Shown piece after piece: positions 34,989-44,004 of a stretch of DNA of 64,000 nucleotides. The first letter of the stretch is position 1; each line of letters begins with the position of its first letter. Source of the stretch: Agromyces protaetiae (GTDB taxonomy: Bacteria > Actinomycetota > Actinomycetes > Actinomycetales > Microbacteriaceae); the NCBI RefSeq assembly GCF_004135405.1, contig NZ_CP035491.1, positions 3,100,001 through 3,164,000 on the forward strand, written 5' to 3'. The notes below the pieces were generated by a model. It ran no database searches. It was not told where the DNA came from and saw only the letters and a list, made by a program, of their open reading frames with translations. A program made the translations under genes and the position numbers.

Positions 34989-36734
34989 ATGAAGACGGAT
35001 GCCTCGGGGCCGGGCCCGCTCGCCGACCACGTGTTCGCCGAGCGGTATCGCGCCATGCAGGCGCGCGACGCGCGGTTCGACGGGCAGTTCATCACGGGCG
35101 TGCACTCGACGGGCATCTACTGCCGCCCGAGCTGCCCCGCGGTGTCGCCGAAGCCCGAGAACGTCTCGTTCTACCTCACTGCCGCCGCCGCCCACGAGGC
35201 GGGGCTCCGCGCGTGCAAGCGGTGCCTGCCCGACGCCGTTCCCGGCTCCCCCGAGTGGGATCTCCGCGACGACCTCGCCGCGCGCGCCATGCGGCTCATC
35301 GGCGACGGCGTCGTCGAGCGCGAGGGAGTGCCGGGGCTCGCCGCCCGCCTCGGCTACACGCCCCGCCACCTCACGCGCGTGCTCACCGCCGAACTCGGCG
35401 CCGGCCCGCTCGCGCTCGCGCGCGCGCACCGCGCGCAGGTCGCGCGCAGCCTGCTGACATCCACCGACCTCCCCGCGTCCGACGTCGCGTTCGCGTCGGG
35501 GTTCGGCAGCGTGCGGCAGTTCAACGACACCATCCGCGCGGTCTACGAGCGGAGCCCGCTCGAGGTGCGCGCGGCGGCGCGCGTGCGCGGCGGGCGAGCG
35601 GGGGCGGGTTCGGGTTCGGAGTCGGAGCGCAGCATTCCGGATGCCTCGCTGCGCGGGCCTGCGGGCGTCGTCGTCGAATTCGGCGACCCCGGCGAACGGC
35701 GACCCGGCGACGGCTCGACCGCCGAGATCGGCGCGGGCGCCGGCCACCCTGGCGTCGTACGGCTCCGCCTCCCCGCGCGGGAGCCGTTCGACGCGGCGGG
35801 GGTGTTCGCCTGGCTCGCTGCGCGTGCGCTCGACGGAGTCGAGGTCGCCGAGGCGGGCGTCGAGCGGTACACCCGCACGCTGCGCCTCCCCTCCGGTGCC
35901 GGCCTCGTCTCGTTCGAGCACATCCCGGGCGACGCCGCGATCGACATCGAAGCACGGCTCGCGTCACTCGCCGACCTGCCGCCGCTCGTCGCCCGCGTAC
36001 GGCGCCTGTTCGACCTCGACGCCGATGCCGTCGCGATCGACGAGGCGCTCGCGTCCGACCCGCGACTCGCCCCTTCGGTGGCGGCCGTGCGCGGGATGCG
36101 CATGCCGGGCGCACTCGACGCGCACGAACTCGTGTTCCGGGCGCTCATCGGGCAGCAGATCTCGGTCGCCTCGGCGCGCACGGCGCTCACGCGGCTCGCC
36201 GCCGAGCTCGGCGAGCGGGTCGAGTTCGCGGCGGCTGCCGAGACGGGTGCCGTCGATTCGACCGGTTCCGGGGCATCCGCCTCTCCGCCGTCGCCATCGC
36301 TCCTCTTCCCGACCGCCGCCGCGATCGCCGCCGACGGTGCTCGCGTGCTTCGCGGCCCTGCTGCCCGCATCCGCACGATCGTCGACGTCGCAGAACGTCT
36401 CGTGTCGGGCGCCCTCGTGGTCGCCCCCGAGCGCGAGCGTCGCGAGCTCCAGACCGACCTGCTCGCCGTCCCGGGCATCGGACCGTGGACGGCCGGCTAC
36501 CTCGCAATGCGCATCACACGGGCGCCCGATGTGCTGCTCGTGAGCGATCTCGCGCTCCGCAACGGCGCCGAAGCGCTCGGGCTTCCGTCCGATGCTCGAG
36601 CGCTCGAGCGCGAGGGTGCCGCATGGGCGCCGTGGCGCAGCTATGCGTCCATGCACCTGTGGCGCGCCGCCGCCGACGGAGCGCCCGAGAAGACGACCGA
36701 GAATCCGCCGGGTTCCCCTGTGGAAGACATCTGA
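34989..36734 (+). CDS. Ada-AlkA type DNA repair protein (methyl sensor, AraC HTH, 3-methyladenine glycosylase)
   Basis: A 581-residue three-part protein. Residues 15-90 are the Ada zinc domain ([15 protein letters not shown] and CKRCLP cysteines) that takes methyl groups from DNA phosphotriesters; 100-190 is an AraC-type helix-turn-helix ([30 protein letters not shown]); from about 240 an AlkA N-domain and HhH-GPD glycosylase follow ([16 protein letters not shown] with catalytic Asp in VSDLALRNG). Two low-complexity inserts (about residues 195-245 and 415-445) exceed the usual length. GGTGGAGG precedes the ATG. It probably senses and repairs alkylation damage. Confidence 0.93.
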   Translation: MKTDASGPGPLADHVFAERYRAMQARDARFDGQFITGVHSTGIYCRPSCPAVSPKPENVSFYLTAAAAHEAGLRACKRCLPDAVPGSPEWDLRDDLAARAMRLIGDGVVEREGVPGLAARLGYTPRHLTRVLTAELGAGPLALARAHRAQVARSLLTSTDLPASDVAFASGFGSVRQFNDTIRAVYERSPLEVRAAARVRGGRAGAGSGSESERSIPDASLRGPAGVVVEFGDPGERRPGDGSTAEIGAGAGHPGVVRLRLPAREPFDAAGVFAWLAARALDGVEVAEAGVERYTRTLRLPSGAGLVSFEHIPGDAAIDIEARLASLADLPPLVARVRRLFDLDADAVAIDEALASDPRLAPSVAAVRGMRMPGALDAHELVFRALIGQQISVASARTALTRLAAELGERVEFAAAAETGAVDSTGSGASASPPSPSLLFPTAAAIAADGARVLRGPAARIRTIVDVAERLVSGALVVAPERERRELQTDLLAVPGIGPWTAGYLAMRITRAPDVLLVSDLALRNGAEALGLPSDARALEREGAAWAPWRSYASMHLWRAAADGAPEKTTENPPGSPVEDI

Positions 36735-36739
36735 TGTCT
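36725..36739 (+). promoter_or_regulatory. Operator AGACATCTGATGTCT of the FadR-type regulator
   Basis: A perfect 15-base palindrome (7-1-7) whose core ACATCTGATGT spans 36727-36737. It lies 14 bases before the TACGAT -10 box (36754-36759), covering the -35 position, so binding would repress the regulator's own gene. Confidence 0.65.
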
Positions 36740-36765
36740 CGGCCGATCGGGAGTACGATGCACCC

Positions 36766-37437
36766 ATGGCCGTCACCGACGAGGCGATCCTCAAGATCAA
36801 AGAGATGATCATCCAGGGCGCCCTCGCGCCCGGCGATCGACTCCCGCCCGAGAAAGAGCTGAGCGAACGACTCGGCCTCTCGCGTTCGTCGCTCCGCGAA
36901 GCCGTCAAGGCGCTCGAGGTCATCCGCGTGCTCGACGTGCGCCGCGGCGACGGCACCTATGTCACAAGCCTCGAACCGAGACTCCTCCTCGAGGCGATGT
37001 CGTTCGTCGTCGATCTGCACGACGACCAATCCGTGCTCGAGATCCTCGCCGTGCGACGCGTCCTCGAGGCGCACGCCTCCGCCCTCGCAGCCCGTCACGC
37101 CGGCCCCGACGACCTCGAACATCTCCGCGAGGTCGTCGAGAGCGTCGACCGCGCCGCCGATGTCGAGAGCCTCGTCGCCCACGACCTCGAGTTCCACCGC
37201 GGCATCGCCGAATCGACCGGCAACGCGTACCTCGCGAGCCTCATCGATTCGCTCTCGAGCCACACCGTGCGCGCGCGCATCTGGCGCGGCATCACGCAAG
37301 AGGTCGCCGTCGACCGCACGCTCGCCGAACACCACCAGATCCTCGACGCGATCGCCGCGGGCGACGCCGACCTCGCGCACGCGCTCACGGTCGTCCACGT
37401 GAGCGGTGTCGAGCAGTGGCTGCGCAGCGCGCTCTGA
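36766..37437 (+). CDS. FadR/GntR family transcriptional regulator
   Basis: A 223-residue regulator with an N-terminal GntR winged helix (PGDRLPPEKELSERLGLSRS, SLREAVKALE) and a C-terminal all-helical FCD domain with the metal-binding pattern D-x3-H (HDLEFHRGIAEST) and EHHQILDAI. FCD ligands are usually sugar acids or carboxylic acids, which fits a sensor of fuconate or its keto product. Leaderless: TACGAT lies six bases before the ATG. The gene lies beside the fucose cluster, and its operator palindrome recurs there. Confidence 0.92.
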   Translation: MAVTDEAILKIKEMIIQGALAPGDRLPPEKELSERLGLSRSSLREAVKALEVIRVLDVRRGDGTYVTSLEPRLLLEAMSFVVDLHDDQSVLEILAVRRVLEAHASALAARHAGPDDLEHLREVVESVDRAADVESLVAHDLEFHRGIAESTGNAYLASLIDSLSSHTVRARIWRGITQEVAVDRTLAEHHQILDAIAAGDADLAHALTVVHVSGVEQWLRSAL

Positions 37438-37461
37438 CCCACCCACGAGCGGGGTCGCCCC

Positions 37462-37545
37462 GAGGCATCCGCGCACCCCGGGGCATCCGCGCACCCCGGG
37501 GCATCCGCGCACCCCGGGGCATCCGCGCACCCTGAGACATCCGCC
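37462..37545. repeat. 18-bp tandem repeat array, 4.6 copies
   Basis: Unit GGGGCATCCGCGCACCCC repeats at 37462, 37480, 37498 and 37516, with a partial fifth copy from 37534. Each unit contains the GRGRCATCC motif that recurs in the window; the first and last carry the exact GAGGCATCC/GAGACATCC form. No credible gene. It follows the FadR-type stop by 24 bases. Confidence 0.85.
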
Positions 37546-37556
37546 AGCCCCTCCGA

Positions 37557-37625
37557 TTCAGGAAATCGCACGCCATTCAGGATGGTTCGAAGCAGATACT
37601 CCTGAACTGCGTGCGATCTCCTGAA
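37557..37625. repeat. 69-bp nested palindromic element
   Basis: Outer arms 37557-37573 and 37609-37625 match at 16 of 17 positions; inner arms TTCAGGA (37576-37582) and TCCTGAA (37600-37606) repeat the ends of the outer arms. The four heptamers are set at 19-base steps on each side, giving full symmetry. It is AT-richer than its surroundings and has no gene. It may be a small mobile or regulatory element; nothing identifies it. Confidence 0.75.
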
Positions 37626-37713
37626 GTCGCGAGGGACCGCCGTGCTCTGCCAGGCGCCGCTGAGATCCACGAGGCGCAAACTGAGCTCGGCGAAGTGCAG
37701 CCTGGGTGCGCGA

Positions 37714-37747
37714 AGGCGGGGCGCCGGCCGCAGCCGACGCCCCGCCT
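37714..37747 (-). terminator. Terminator of the sugar ABC transporter operon
   Basis: AGGCGGGGCG (37714-37723) pairs with CGCCCCGCCT (37738-37747), about 30 bases after the binding-protein stop. A smaller hairpin, GAGTGAT/ATCACTC (37765-37782), overlaps the stop codon itself. Confidence 0.75.
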
Positions 37748-37776
37748 GTCCAGATCAGATCAGCGAGTGATGCGGA

Positions 37777-38766
37777 TCACTCGTAGAGGACGGCCTGGAT
37801 CTTGTCGTCGTCGATGTTCGACTTGTCGTACCAGTAGAAGCCCGTGTCGATCGTCTTCGGCAGGGTCTCGCCGTTGATCGCCTGAACGGCGGCCTTCACG
37901 GTCTCGTAGCCGATGCCGACGGGGTTCTGCGTGATCGCGCCGAGCATGAGGCCGTCGCGGATGGCGTCCATCTGGGCCTTGCCCGAGTCGAAGCCGACGA
38001 CCGCGAGGTTCGCGGGGTCGATCGCGAGCTCCTTGACGGCCTGCACGACGCCGATCGCCGAGCCCTCGTTGGTGCCGTAGATGCCCTTGAGGTCGGGGTT
38101 CGCCGCGATGATGGCCTTCGCGAGGTCGGCCGACTTCGCCTGGTCGCCGCCGCCGTACTGGATGTCGACGATCTCGACGTTCGGTGCGTTCTTCTCGATG
38201 TAGTCGACGAAGCCGTCGCGGCGCTGCACGCCCGTGACCGAGGTCTGGTCGTGCGCGACGATCGCGACCTTGCCCTCGCCGCCGATCGCCTCGACCATGT
38301 GCTTGGCCGCTTCAGCGGCGGCGGCGAGGTTGTCGGTCGATGCGGTGGTGAGCGGGATGTCGCTGTCGACGCCCGAGTCGAACGCGATGACGGGGATGTT
38401 CGAGTCCTTCGCCTGCTGCAGGAGAGGGCCTGCGGCCTGGCTGTCGAGGGCTGCGAAGCCGATCGCCGACGGGCTCTTGTCGAGGGCCGTCTGCAGCATC
38501 TGGATCTGCTGGTCGACGTCGGCTTCGGTGTCGGGGCCTTCGAAGGTGATCTCGACGTCGAACTCCTCGGCGGCCTGCTCGGCGCCTGCCTTGACGGCCT
38601 GCCAGAACTGGTGCTGGAAGCCCTTCGAGATGAGCGCGATGTACGGCTTGCCGCCGTCGTCGCCGCCTCCCGAAGCGGGGTCGCCGCCGGCGCTCGCGCA
38701 ACCGGCGAGCATGAGGGCTGCGGCCGCGAGGCCGGCGACGACCCCGATCGAACGCTTCTTGAACAT
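37777..38766 (-). CDS. Sugar ABC transporter substrate-binding lipoprotein (RbsB-like)
   Basis: A 329-residue periplasmic-type binding protein (pentose/hexose-binding PBP1 fold), anchored by a lipobox LAGC near residue 23. IALISKGFQHQFWQAVKAGA begins the first lobe; the sugar-contact segments IAFDSGVDSD, GFDSGKAQMDAI and TQNPVGIGYETV are present. Length is typical. GGGAG lies before the ATG. Last gene of the FucU-ABC operon, so the ligand is probably L-fucose or a related deoxysugar. Confidence 0.94.
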   Translation of the reverse strand: MFKKRSIGVVAGLAAAALMLAGCASAGGDPASGGGDDGGKPYIALISKGFQHQFWQAVKAGAEQAAEEFDVEITFEGPDTEADVDQQIQMLQTALDKSPSAIGFAALDSQAAGPLLQQAKDSNIPVIAFDSGVDSDIPLTTASTDNLAAAAEAAKHMVEAIGGEGKVAIVAHDQTSVTGVQRRDGFVDYIEKNAPNVEIVDIQYGGGDQAKSADLAKAIIAANPDLKGIYGTNEGSAIGVVQAVKELAIDPANLAVVGFDSGKAQMDAIRDGLMLGAITQNPVGIGYETVKAAVQAINGETLPKTIDTGFYWYDKSNIDDDKIQAVLYE

Positions 38767-38984
38767 GGTCACTCCCTTGTGTGTGGTGCGGTGGTGGTGC
38801 AATGCGGTCGTGCAGTGCAGGTGGTGGTGCGGGGGTGGTGCCGATGGTGCGGGTGGTGCCTGGGGTTTGGAGCGGTGGTGCTGGTGCGGTTGTGGGTCGG
38901 GTTGGGTGGGTGAGGACGTCGGGTTCCGGATGCCTCGAGTCGACGCCTGCGTCGGCGGGAGGCCTCGGATCCCGGTCGGCCTCG
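38767..38984 (-). other. Strongly C/A-rich spacer before the binding-protein gene
   Basis: No gene. In the transcript direction about 170 bases (38767-38935) are nearly free of G and made of repeated CACC/CCAC blocks, so the RNA should be unstructured. Such a spacer between permease and binding-protein genes may allow independent loading of ribosomes or an internal promoter for the more abundant binding protein. Confidence 0.6.
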
Positions 38985-40036
38985 TCAGCCCCGCCGGCGG
39001 CGGAGCATGTCGAGGTAGACGGCGATGAGGATGACGACGCCGACGGCGACGGACTGCCATTCCTGGGGAACCGCGATGATGCGGAGGCCGTTGGTGAGCA
39101 CCGCCATGATGAGCGCGCCGATGACGGTGCCGATGATCGAGCCCTTGCCGCCCTGGAGCGACGTGCCGCCGATGACGACGGCCGCGATGGCTTCGAGTTC
39201 GAGGCCCATGCCGCCCGTCGGCTGCGCCGATGAGAGGCGCGAGGCGGAGAGCACGCCCGCGACGCCGACGAAGAGGCCCGCGAGGGTGTAGATGATGATC
39301 TTCCAGCGGCGGACGTTGACGCCCGAGAGCGCGGTCGCGGCCTCGTTCGAGCCGATCGAGAAGGTGTAGCGGCCGACGATCGTCTTGGAGAGGAGGAGGG
39401 CCGCGACGACGATGAGCACGATGAAGATCAGCACGCCGAGCGGGAAGCGGATCCCGGGGATGATCGACAGGTTCATGATCTGCTGGAACTCGGGGTGTCG
39501 TTGAAGTAGATCGGCTTCGTGCCCGAGATGACGAGCGAGAGGCCCGAGGCGATGAGCATCATGCCAAGCGTCGCGATGAACGGCGGGATGCCGAGGATCG
39601 AGATGTTCGTGCCGTTGATGAGGCCGATAAGTCCGCCGAAGAGGACGGTCGCGAGGACGCCTGCCCAGAGCGGCCAGCCCCAGTAGGTGAGGAAGACACC
39701 GGCCATGACGCCGCACAGCACCATTCCGGTGCCGATCGAGAGGTCGATGCCGCCCGTGATGATGACGAACGTCGTGCCGAGGGCGAGGATGCCCGTCACG
39801 GTCGCAGCCGTGAGGATCGAGACGAGGTTGTTGGCCGTGAAGAAGTGCTCGTTCGCGATCGAGAAGAACACGACGATGACGACGAGGCTCGCAGCGGCGA
39901 GGAGCTGCTGGAGCGACCCGCGGAGCCGGGCGAAGCGGGGCTTGCCGGCCTCGATCGACTGGAAGGCGGTCGTCGACGGCGTCGCCCCGGCGGGTGCCGG
40001 CGTCGTGGTCGACTTCGGTGCGGTGGTGGGGGTCAT
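38985..40036 (-). pseudogene. Sugar ABC transporter permease (RbsC-like), frameshifted as read
   Basis: A membrane permease of the ribose-type (BPD_transp_2) family. The start at 40036 overlaps the ATPase stop (ATGA). The first frame covers LAALVVIVVF-type helices, TGGIDLSIGTGMVLCG and LGIPPFIATLGMM, then fails after IYFNDTP near 39500. The next frame continues with EFQQIMNLSIIPGIRFPLG and the remaining helices to 38985. Adding one C to the CCCC run at about 39498-39501 gives DTPEFQQ and a normal 350-residue permease. All flanking genes are intact, so I favour a base-calling error over true loss. Confidence 0.88.
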
Positions 40037-41574
40037 CGTGCGATCGTTCCTTCGGCGCTGAAGCGGGTGGCGTAGTCCATGAGGTTCTCTTGGGTGGCGT
40101 CGGCGTTGTCGAGCACGGCGGTGAGCCGGCCCTCGGCCATGACGGCGATGCGGTCGGAGAGCCGCAGCACCTCGGGCAGTTCGGAGGAGATCATGACGAT
40201 CGCCTTGCCCTCGTCGGCGAGGTCGCGCAGGAGCAGGTAGATCTCCTCCTTCGCGCCGACGTCGATGCCGCGCGTCGGCTCGTCGAAGATGAGGACGTCG
40301 CAGTCCTTCGCGAGCCACTTGGCGATGACGACCTTCTGCTGGTTGCCGCCCGAGAGGTTGCGGACGAGCTGTGCGGTCGAGGGCGTCTTGATGCGGAGCT
40401 TGTCGACGTACTCGCGGCCGGTCTGCTCGATCTTGCGGTCTTTCACCCAGCCGAGCGCGCCGATGTACTCGGTGAGCGAGGAGAGGACGATGTTCTCGCG
40501 GACGCTCCGCTCGAGGAGGACGCCGAGCTGCTTGCGGTCTTCGGAGAGGTAGCCGATGCCGAGCTTCGCCGCTTCGGCGGGGCTCTGGATCTGCACCTCC
40601 TTGCCCTGGAACTCGATCGTGCCCGACTGGAGCTTGTCGGCGCCGACGATCGCACGGGCGACTTCGGTTCGGCCGGCGCCCATGAGTCCCGCGAACCCGA
40701 GGATCTCGCCGGCACGGACGTCGAACGAGACATCCCGAAGCAGTGCCTTCGTCGTGAGTCCGCGCACCGACAGCACCACGGGGGCGTCGTCGCGGATCGC
40801 GGCGGGCCTCGCCTCGCCCGAGATCTGGCGGCCGACCATGAGCGAGATGACCTCGCGCTGGGTCGTGTCGGCGGTCGTCAGAGTGTCGATGTACTTGCCG
40901 TCGCGGAGCACCGTGATGCGGTCGGAGATGCGCGAGAGCTCCTCCATGCGGTGCGAGATGTAGATGACGCCCGTCTCGGGCGAGCGGAAGCGCTCGATGA
41001 GCTGGAAGAGCACGTCGACCTCGGCGTCGTTGAGCGCCGCGGTCGGCTCGTCCATGATGAGCACCTTCGCGTCGAAGGAGAGCGCCTTCGCGATCTCGAC
41101 CATCTGCTGGCGCGCGACCGTGAGGTGCTCGACGCATTCGGCGGGGTCGAGCGCGAGGCCGAGCCGGTCGAACAGCTCCTGTGCCCTGCGGTTGAGCGCG
41201 CGGTCGTTGAGGAAGAGCCCGCCCTGGCGCTGTTCGCGCCCGATGAAGATGTTCTGCGCGACCGTGAGGTCGGGCATGAGGTTGAACTCCTGGTGGATGA
41301 TGCTGATGCCCTGCTCCTGCGCGTTCCGCGGGCCGTCGAGCACGAGCTCGCGGCCGTTGATGCGGAACGTGCCCGAGTCGGGCGTGTAGATGCCCGCGAG
41401 GAGCTTCATGAGGGTCGACTTGCCGGCGCCGTTCTCGCCGACGAGGGCGAGCACTTCGCCGTGGCGCAGGTCGAGTCGCACGTCGTCGAGCGCCTGAACA
41501 CCGGGGAAGCCCTTGCTGACGCCCTCGAGTTCGAGGAGCGGAGTGGTCGTGGCGGATGTCTCGTGGTCGCTCAT
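40033..41574 (-). CDS. Sugar ABC transporter ATP-binding protein (RbsA-like)
   Basis: A 513-residue double ATPase. N-half Walker A GENGAGKST, signature LTVARQQMVEIAKAL and Walker B VLIMDEPTAAL; C-half Walker A is degenerate (GLMGAGRTEV) with signature LSGGNQQK and Walker B LIFDEPTRGID, as usual in CUT2 importers. Overlaps both neighbours by four bases (ATGA), so FucU, ATPase and permease are translated together. Confidence 0.96.
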   Translation of the reverse strand: MSDHETSATTTPLLELEGVSKGFPGVQALDDVRLDLRHGEVLALVGENGAGKSTLMKLLAGIYTPDSGTFRINGRELVLDGPRNAQEQGISIIHQEFNLMPDLTVAQNIFIGREQRQGGLFLNDRALNRRAQELFDRLGLALDPAECVEHLTVARQQMVEIAKALSFDAKVLIMDEPTAALNDAEVDVLFQLIERFRSPETGVIYISHRMEELSRISDRITVLRDGKYIDTLTTADTTQREVISLMVGRQISGEARPAAIRDDAPVVLSVRGLTTKALLRDVSFDVRAGEILGFAGLMGAGRTEVARAIVGADKLQSGTIEFQGKEVQIQSPAEAAKLGIGYLSEDRKQLGVLLERSVRENIVLSSLTEYIGALGWVKDRKIEQTGREYVDKLRIKTPSTAQLVRNLSGGNQQKVVIAKWLAKDCDVLIFDEPTRGIDVGAKEEIYLLLRDLADEGKAIVMISSELPEVLRLSDRIAVMAEGRLTAVLDNADATQENLMDYATRFSAEGTIAR

Positions 41575-42029
41575 GCGGCAGCCCTCCCGGTGTACGGGGC
41601 GACGACGCCCTTGCGGAGGATGAGGTTGCCGTAGGGGCGCTGCTCCCCCGTGCGGACGACGAGCCCGGCTCGCGCCGCCCGGTCGTAGAAGGCGAAGCGC
41701 TCGAGGGTGCCGACGCGGTCGGGGGCGGCCGCGGCGGCCGCGCGCAGGTCCAACTGCACGTCGCGGGCGCCCGTGGCCTCGCTCCCGTCAGGCCGCGCGG
41801 CGATGCCCATGAGCAGCACGGCCTCGTCTTCGTAGGCGTCGACGGGGACGACGGTGCGGATCGCCTCGACGACGTCGGGCGACGGATGCCCGGGGATCTC
41901 GACGACGGTCACGCCCGACCGGTGGGCCGGGAAGTTCGCGTCGGCGACGACGAGTTCGTCGCCGTGGCCGAGCCGGTCCAGCGCGGCGAGCAGGTCGCCG
42001 GTGAGGATCGGATGGATGCCGCTCAGCAC
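41571..42029 (-). CDS. fucU: L-fucose mutarotase (RbsD/FucU family)
   Basis: A 152-residue pyranase that speeds conversion between fucose anomers so the next enzyme gets its form. Family segments are GIHPILTGDLLAALDRLGHG with the catalytic His, LVVADANFPAHR and the C-terminal ERFAFYDRA...YGNLILRKGV. The GTG at 42029 follows AAGGAAGAG and gives the family N-terminus LSGIHPIL. First gene of the transporter operon; an operator-like palindrome lies 42 bases upstream. Confidence 0.9.
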   Translation of the reverse strand: MLSGIHPILTGDLLAALDRLGHGDELVVADANFPAHRSGVTVVEIPGHPSPDVVEAIRTVVPVDAYEDEAVLLMGIAARPDGSEATGARDVQLDLRAAAAAAPDRVGTLERFAFYDRAARAGLVVRTGEQRPYGNLILRKGVVAPYTGRAAA

Positions 42030-42070
42030 GTGGGTCTCTCTTCCTTGAGATGTCGGGTCGAGTGTACTAC

Positions 42071-42081
42071 TCATCGGATGT
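42071..42081 (-). promoter_or_regulatory. Operator-like site TCATCGGATGT before fucU
   Basis: Matches ACATCnGATGT at ten of eleven positions. It sits between TTGAAA and TAGTAC hexamers on the minus strand (spacing longer than ideal) and overlaps the stop codon of the lactonase gene upstream. Confidence 0.5.
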
Positions 42082-43015
42082 TTCCTGAGGTTTCAAGATG
42101 GTTACGACTCGAATCGTCCGAAATCGGGTGAATTGGTCTGATATCTGCGTTGAGATACACGCGCTCGGCAGTGTCATGGAGGATCGCCGCGCACTCATCG
42201 GGCGCGAGCCCGTCGAGCGCCGCGCGCATCACCGCCCACGTCGGCGCGTAGCCGCCGTGCCCGAGCGACATCGGCCAGTCGCCGCCGTACATGAGCCGGT
42301 CGGCGCCGAACGCGTCGAGGGCGAGCTCGAGCAGGGCTCCGACGCTCGCCTCGTGGAACGCCACCCCCGGCAAGTGCAGCCCCGAGAACTTCGCGACCGT
42401 GTTCGGAAGCGCCGCGACGGCACGGAACTCGGCGAGCCACGCCTCGAACTCGGCCGGGTCGGCCGACCCGAGCGGCGGCTTGCCGAGGTGGTCGACGACG
42501 ACCGTGAGCTGCGGCAGCGCCTCGGCGAGCCGGCGCGTCGCCCCGAGGTGGCGCGGCCACGCGTCGGGCACGTCGAAGACGAGCCCTTCGGCGGCGACCG
42601 CCGTGAGCGACGCGCGCACTGCGGGCAGCTCGAGGAAGTCGTCGCGCGGGTCGTCGTGCACGAGATGACGGATGCCTCGGAGCATCCCCTCGTCTGCGAA
42701 CCCGTCGAGCGCGGCGCGCGCCGCGGCCTCGTCGTCGAGCGGAACCCACCCGACGACCCCGGCGACCCACGGCTCGGCGTGCGCGACCTCGAGGAGGTAG
42801 CGCGTGTCGTCGAGGGAGTCGTCGGCCTGCACGAGGATCGCGCGGTCGACGCCCGACCCGACGAGCGCGGCGCGCGCCTCGGAGGGCAGGACGTCTCGGT
42901 CGAGGACGCCGACGGCGGGCGTGATCCACGGGTAGGCGCTGCGCGAGCGGTCCCAGATGTGGAGGTGCGCGTCGAGGACGTGCTCCACGCCGTGCAAGGT
43001 CGTGTCGGCGCTCAC
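42071..43015 (-). CDS. Amidohydrolase family, probable L-fuconolactonase
   Basis: A 314-residue TIM-barrel lactonase of the amidohydrolase-2 family. The metal His pair is in VLDAHLHIWD, further ligands are in VVDHLGKPPLG and YGGDWPMSLG. It should open L-fucono-lactone to L-fuconate. The C-terminus runs 25 residues past the usual end. GTG start overlaps the upstream aldo/keto reductase stop (GTGA), so the pathway genes are coupled. Specific substrate is inferred from neighbours. Confidence 0.88.
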   Translation of the reverse strand: MSADTTLHGVEHVLDAHLHIWDRSRSAYPWITPAVGVLDRDVLPSEARAALVGSGVDRAILVQADDSLDDTRYLLEVAHAEPWVAGVVGWVPLDDEAAARAALDGFADEGMLRGIRHLVHDDPRDDFLELPAVRASLTAVAAEGLVFDVPDAWPRHLGATRRLAEALPQLTVVVDHLGKPPLGSADPAEFEAWLAEFRAVAALPNTVAKFSGLHLPGVAFHEASVGALLELALDAFGADRLMYGGDWPMSLGHGGYAPTWAVMRAALDGLAPDECAAILHDTAERVYLNADIRPIHPISDDSSRNHLETSGNIR

Positions 43016-44004
43016 GGGATCACCCCCTGCGCTTCGAGCCGCTCCCAGAACCCGTCGGGGATCGGCGTGTGCAGTCGGTCGACGTTCTCGCGCACGGCGT
43101 CGGCTCGTGCTGTGCCGGCGACGACCGAACGGACCGCAGGGTGGCGGAGCGGGTACTGCACGGCCGCGACCGGGAGCGAGACGCCCTCGGCGCGGCAGAT
43201 GTCGGCGAGTTCGCGGGCGCGCGCGAGCACGTCGGCCGGCACGTCGCCGTAGTTGTACGTGGCGTCCGCGGGCGGGGTGTCGCGTGCGAGGAGGCCCGAG
43301 TTGAAGGGCGCCGCGGCGACGACGCCGACGCCGCGCTCGACGCACAGCGGCAGGAGGTCGTCGAGCGCGGGCTGCTCGAGGAGCGTGTACCGGCCGGCGA
43401 TCATGACGAGGTCGAGGTCGCCTTCGCGCACGGCCCGAGCCGCAACGGCGGCGTCGTTGACGCCGATGCCGATCGCCGCCACGAGGCCCTCGTCGCGGAG
43501 CTTCGCGAGCGCGGGCAGCGCCTCGGCGAGCCCGCGGTCGAGGTCGTACGCGTCGGGGTCGTGCAGGTAGAGGACGTCGACGCGGTCGAGGCCGAGGCGC
43601 TCGAGCGAGTCTTCGAGGCTCTTCCGCACGCCCGTCTCCGACGGGTCGAAGCGGCGCACGAGGTCGTTCGGCACGGCGAAGCCGTGGTCGAGGTCGTCGC
43701 CGCCCGCGAAGTCGGGGTTGGGTTCGAGGATGCGCCCGACCTTCGTCGAGACGACGAACTCGTCGCGCGGCCGCTCGCGCAGGAACGCGCCCAGCCGTCG
43801 CTCGGAGAGGCCGAGCCCGTAGTGCGGCGCGGTGTCGAAGTAGCGGATGCCTCCCGCCCACGCCGTCTCGAGCGCGGCGCGCGCCTCCGCATCGGTCACC
43901 TCGCGGTAGAGGTTGCCGATGGGCGCTGCGCCGAACCCGAGCGGGCCGAGCCGAGTGCCGACGGCCTCGGCCGCCGCACGCGTCTCGGGGCGGGCGGCGG
44001 TCAC
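43012..44004 (-). CDS. Aldo/keto reductase, probable L-fucose dehydrogenase
   Basis: A 330-residue (beta/alpha)8 oxidoreductase. The catalytic tetrad is visible: Asp and Tyr in [13 protein letters not shown], Lys in VSTKVGR, His in [11 protein letters not shown]-threo-aldose/L-fucose 1-dehydrogenases of this family oxidise the sugar to its lactone with NAD(P)+. GTG start overlaps the dehydratase stop. Role assigned from family and operon. Confidence 0.88.
   Translation of the reverse strand: MTAARPETRAAAEAVGTRLGPLGFGAAPIGNLYREVTDAEARAALETAWAGGIRYFDTAPHYGLGLSERRLGAFLRERPRDEFVVSTKVGRILEPNPDFAGGDDLDHGFAVPNDLVRRFDPSETGVRKSLEDSLERLGLDRVDVLYLHDPDAYDLDRGLAEALPALAKLRDEGLVAAIGIGVNDAAVAARAVREGDLDLVMIAGRYTLLEQPALDDLLPLCVERGVGVVAAAPFNSGLLARDTPPADATYNYGDVPADVLARARELADICRAEGVSLPVAAVQYPLRHPAVRSVVAGTARADAVRENVDRLHTPIPDGFWERLEAQGVIP

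Noticed and set aside
37462..37545. CRISPR-like array
   Set aside because: Units are direct 18-bp tandem repeats without unique spacers, and there are no cas genes.
37406..37624. A 72-codon frame rich in His-Pro-Arg-Thr repeats
   Set aside because: It is only the translation of the 18-bp tandem repeat and overlaps the end of the FadR-type gene.
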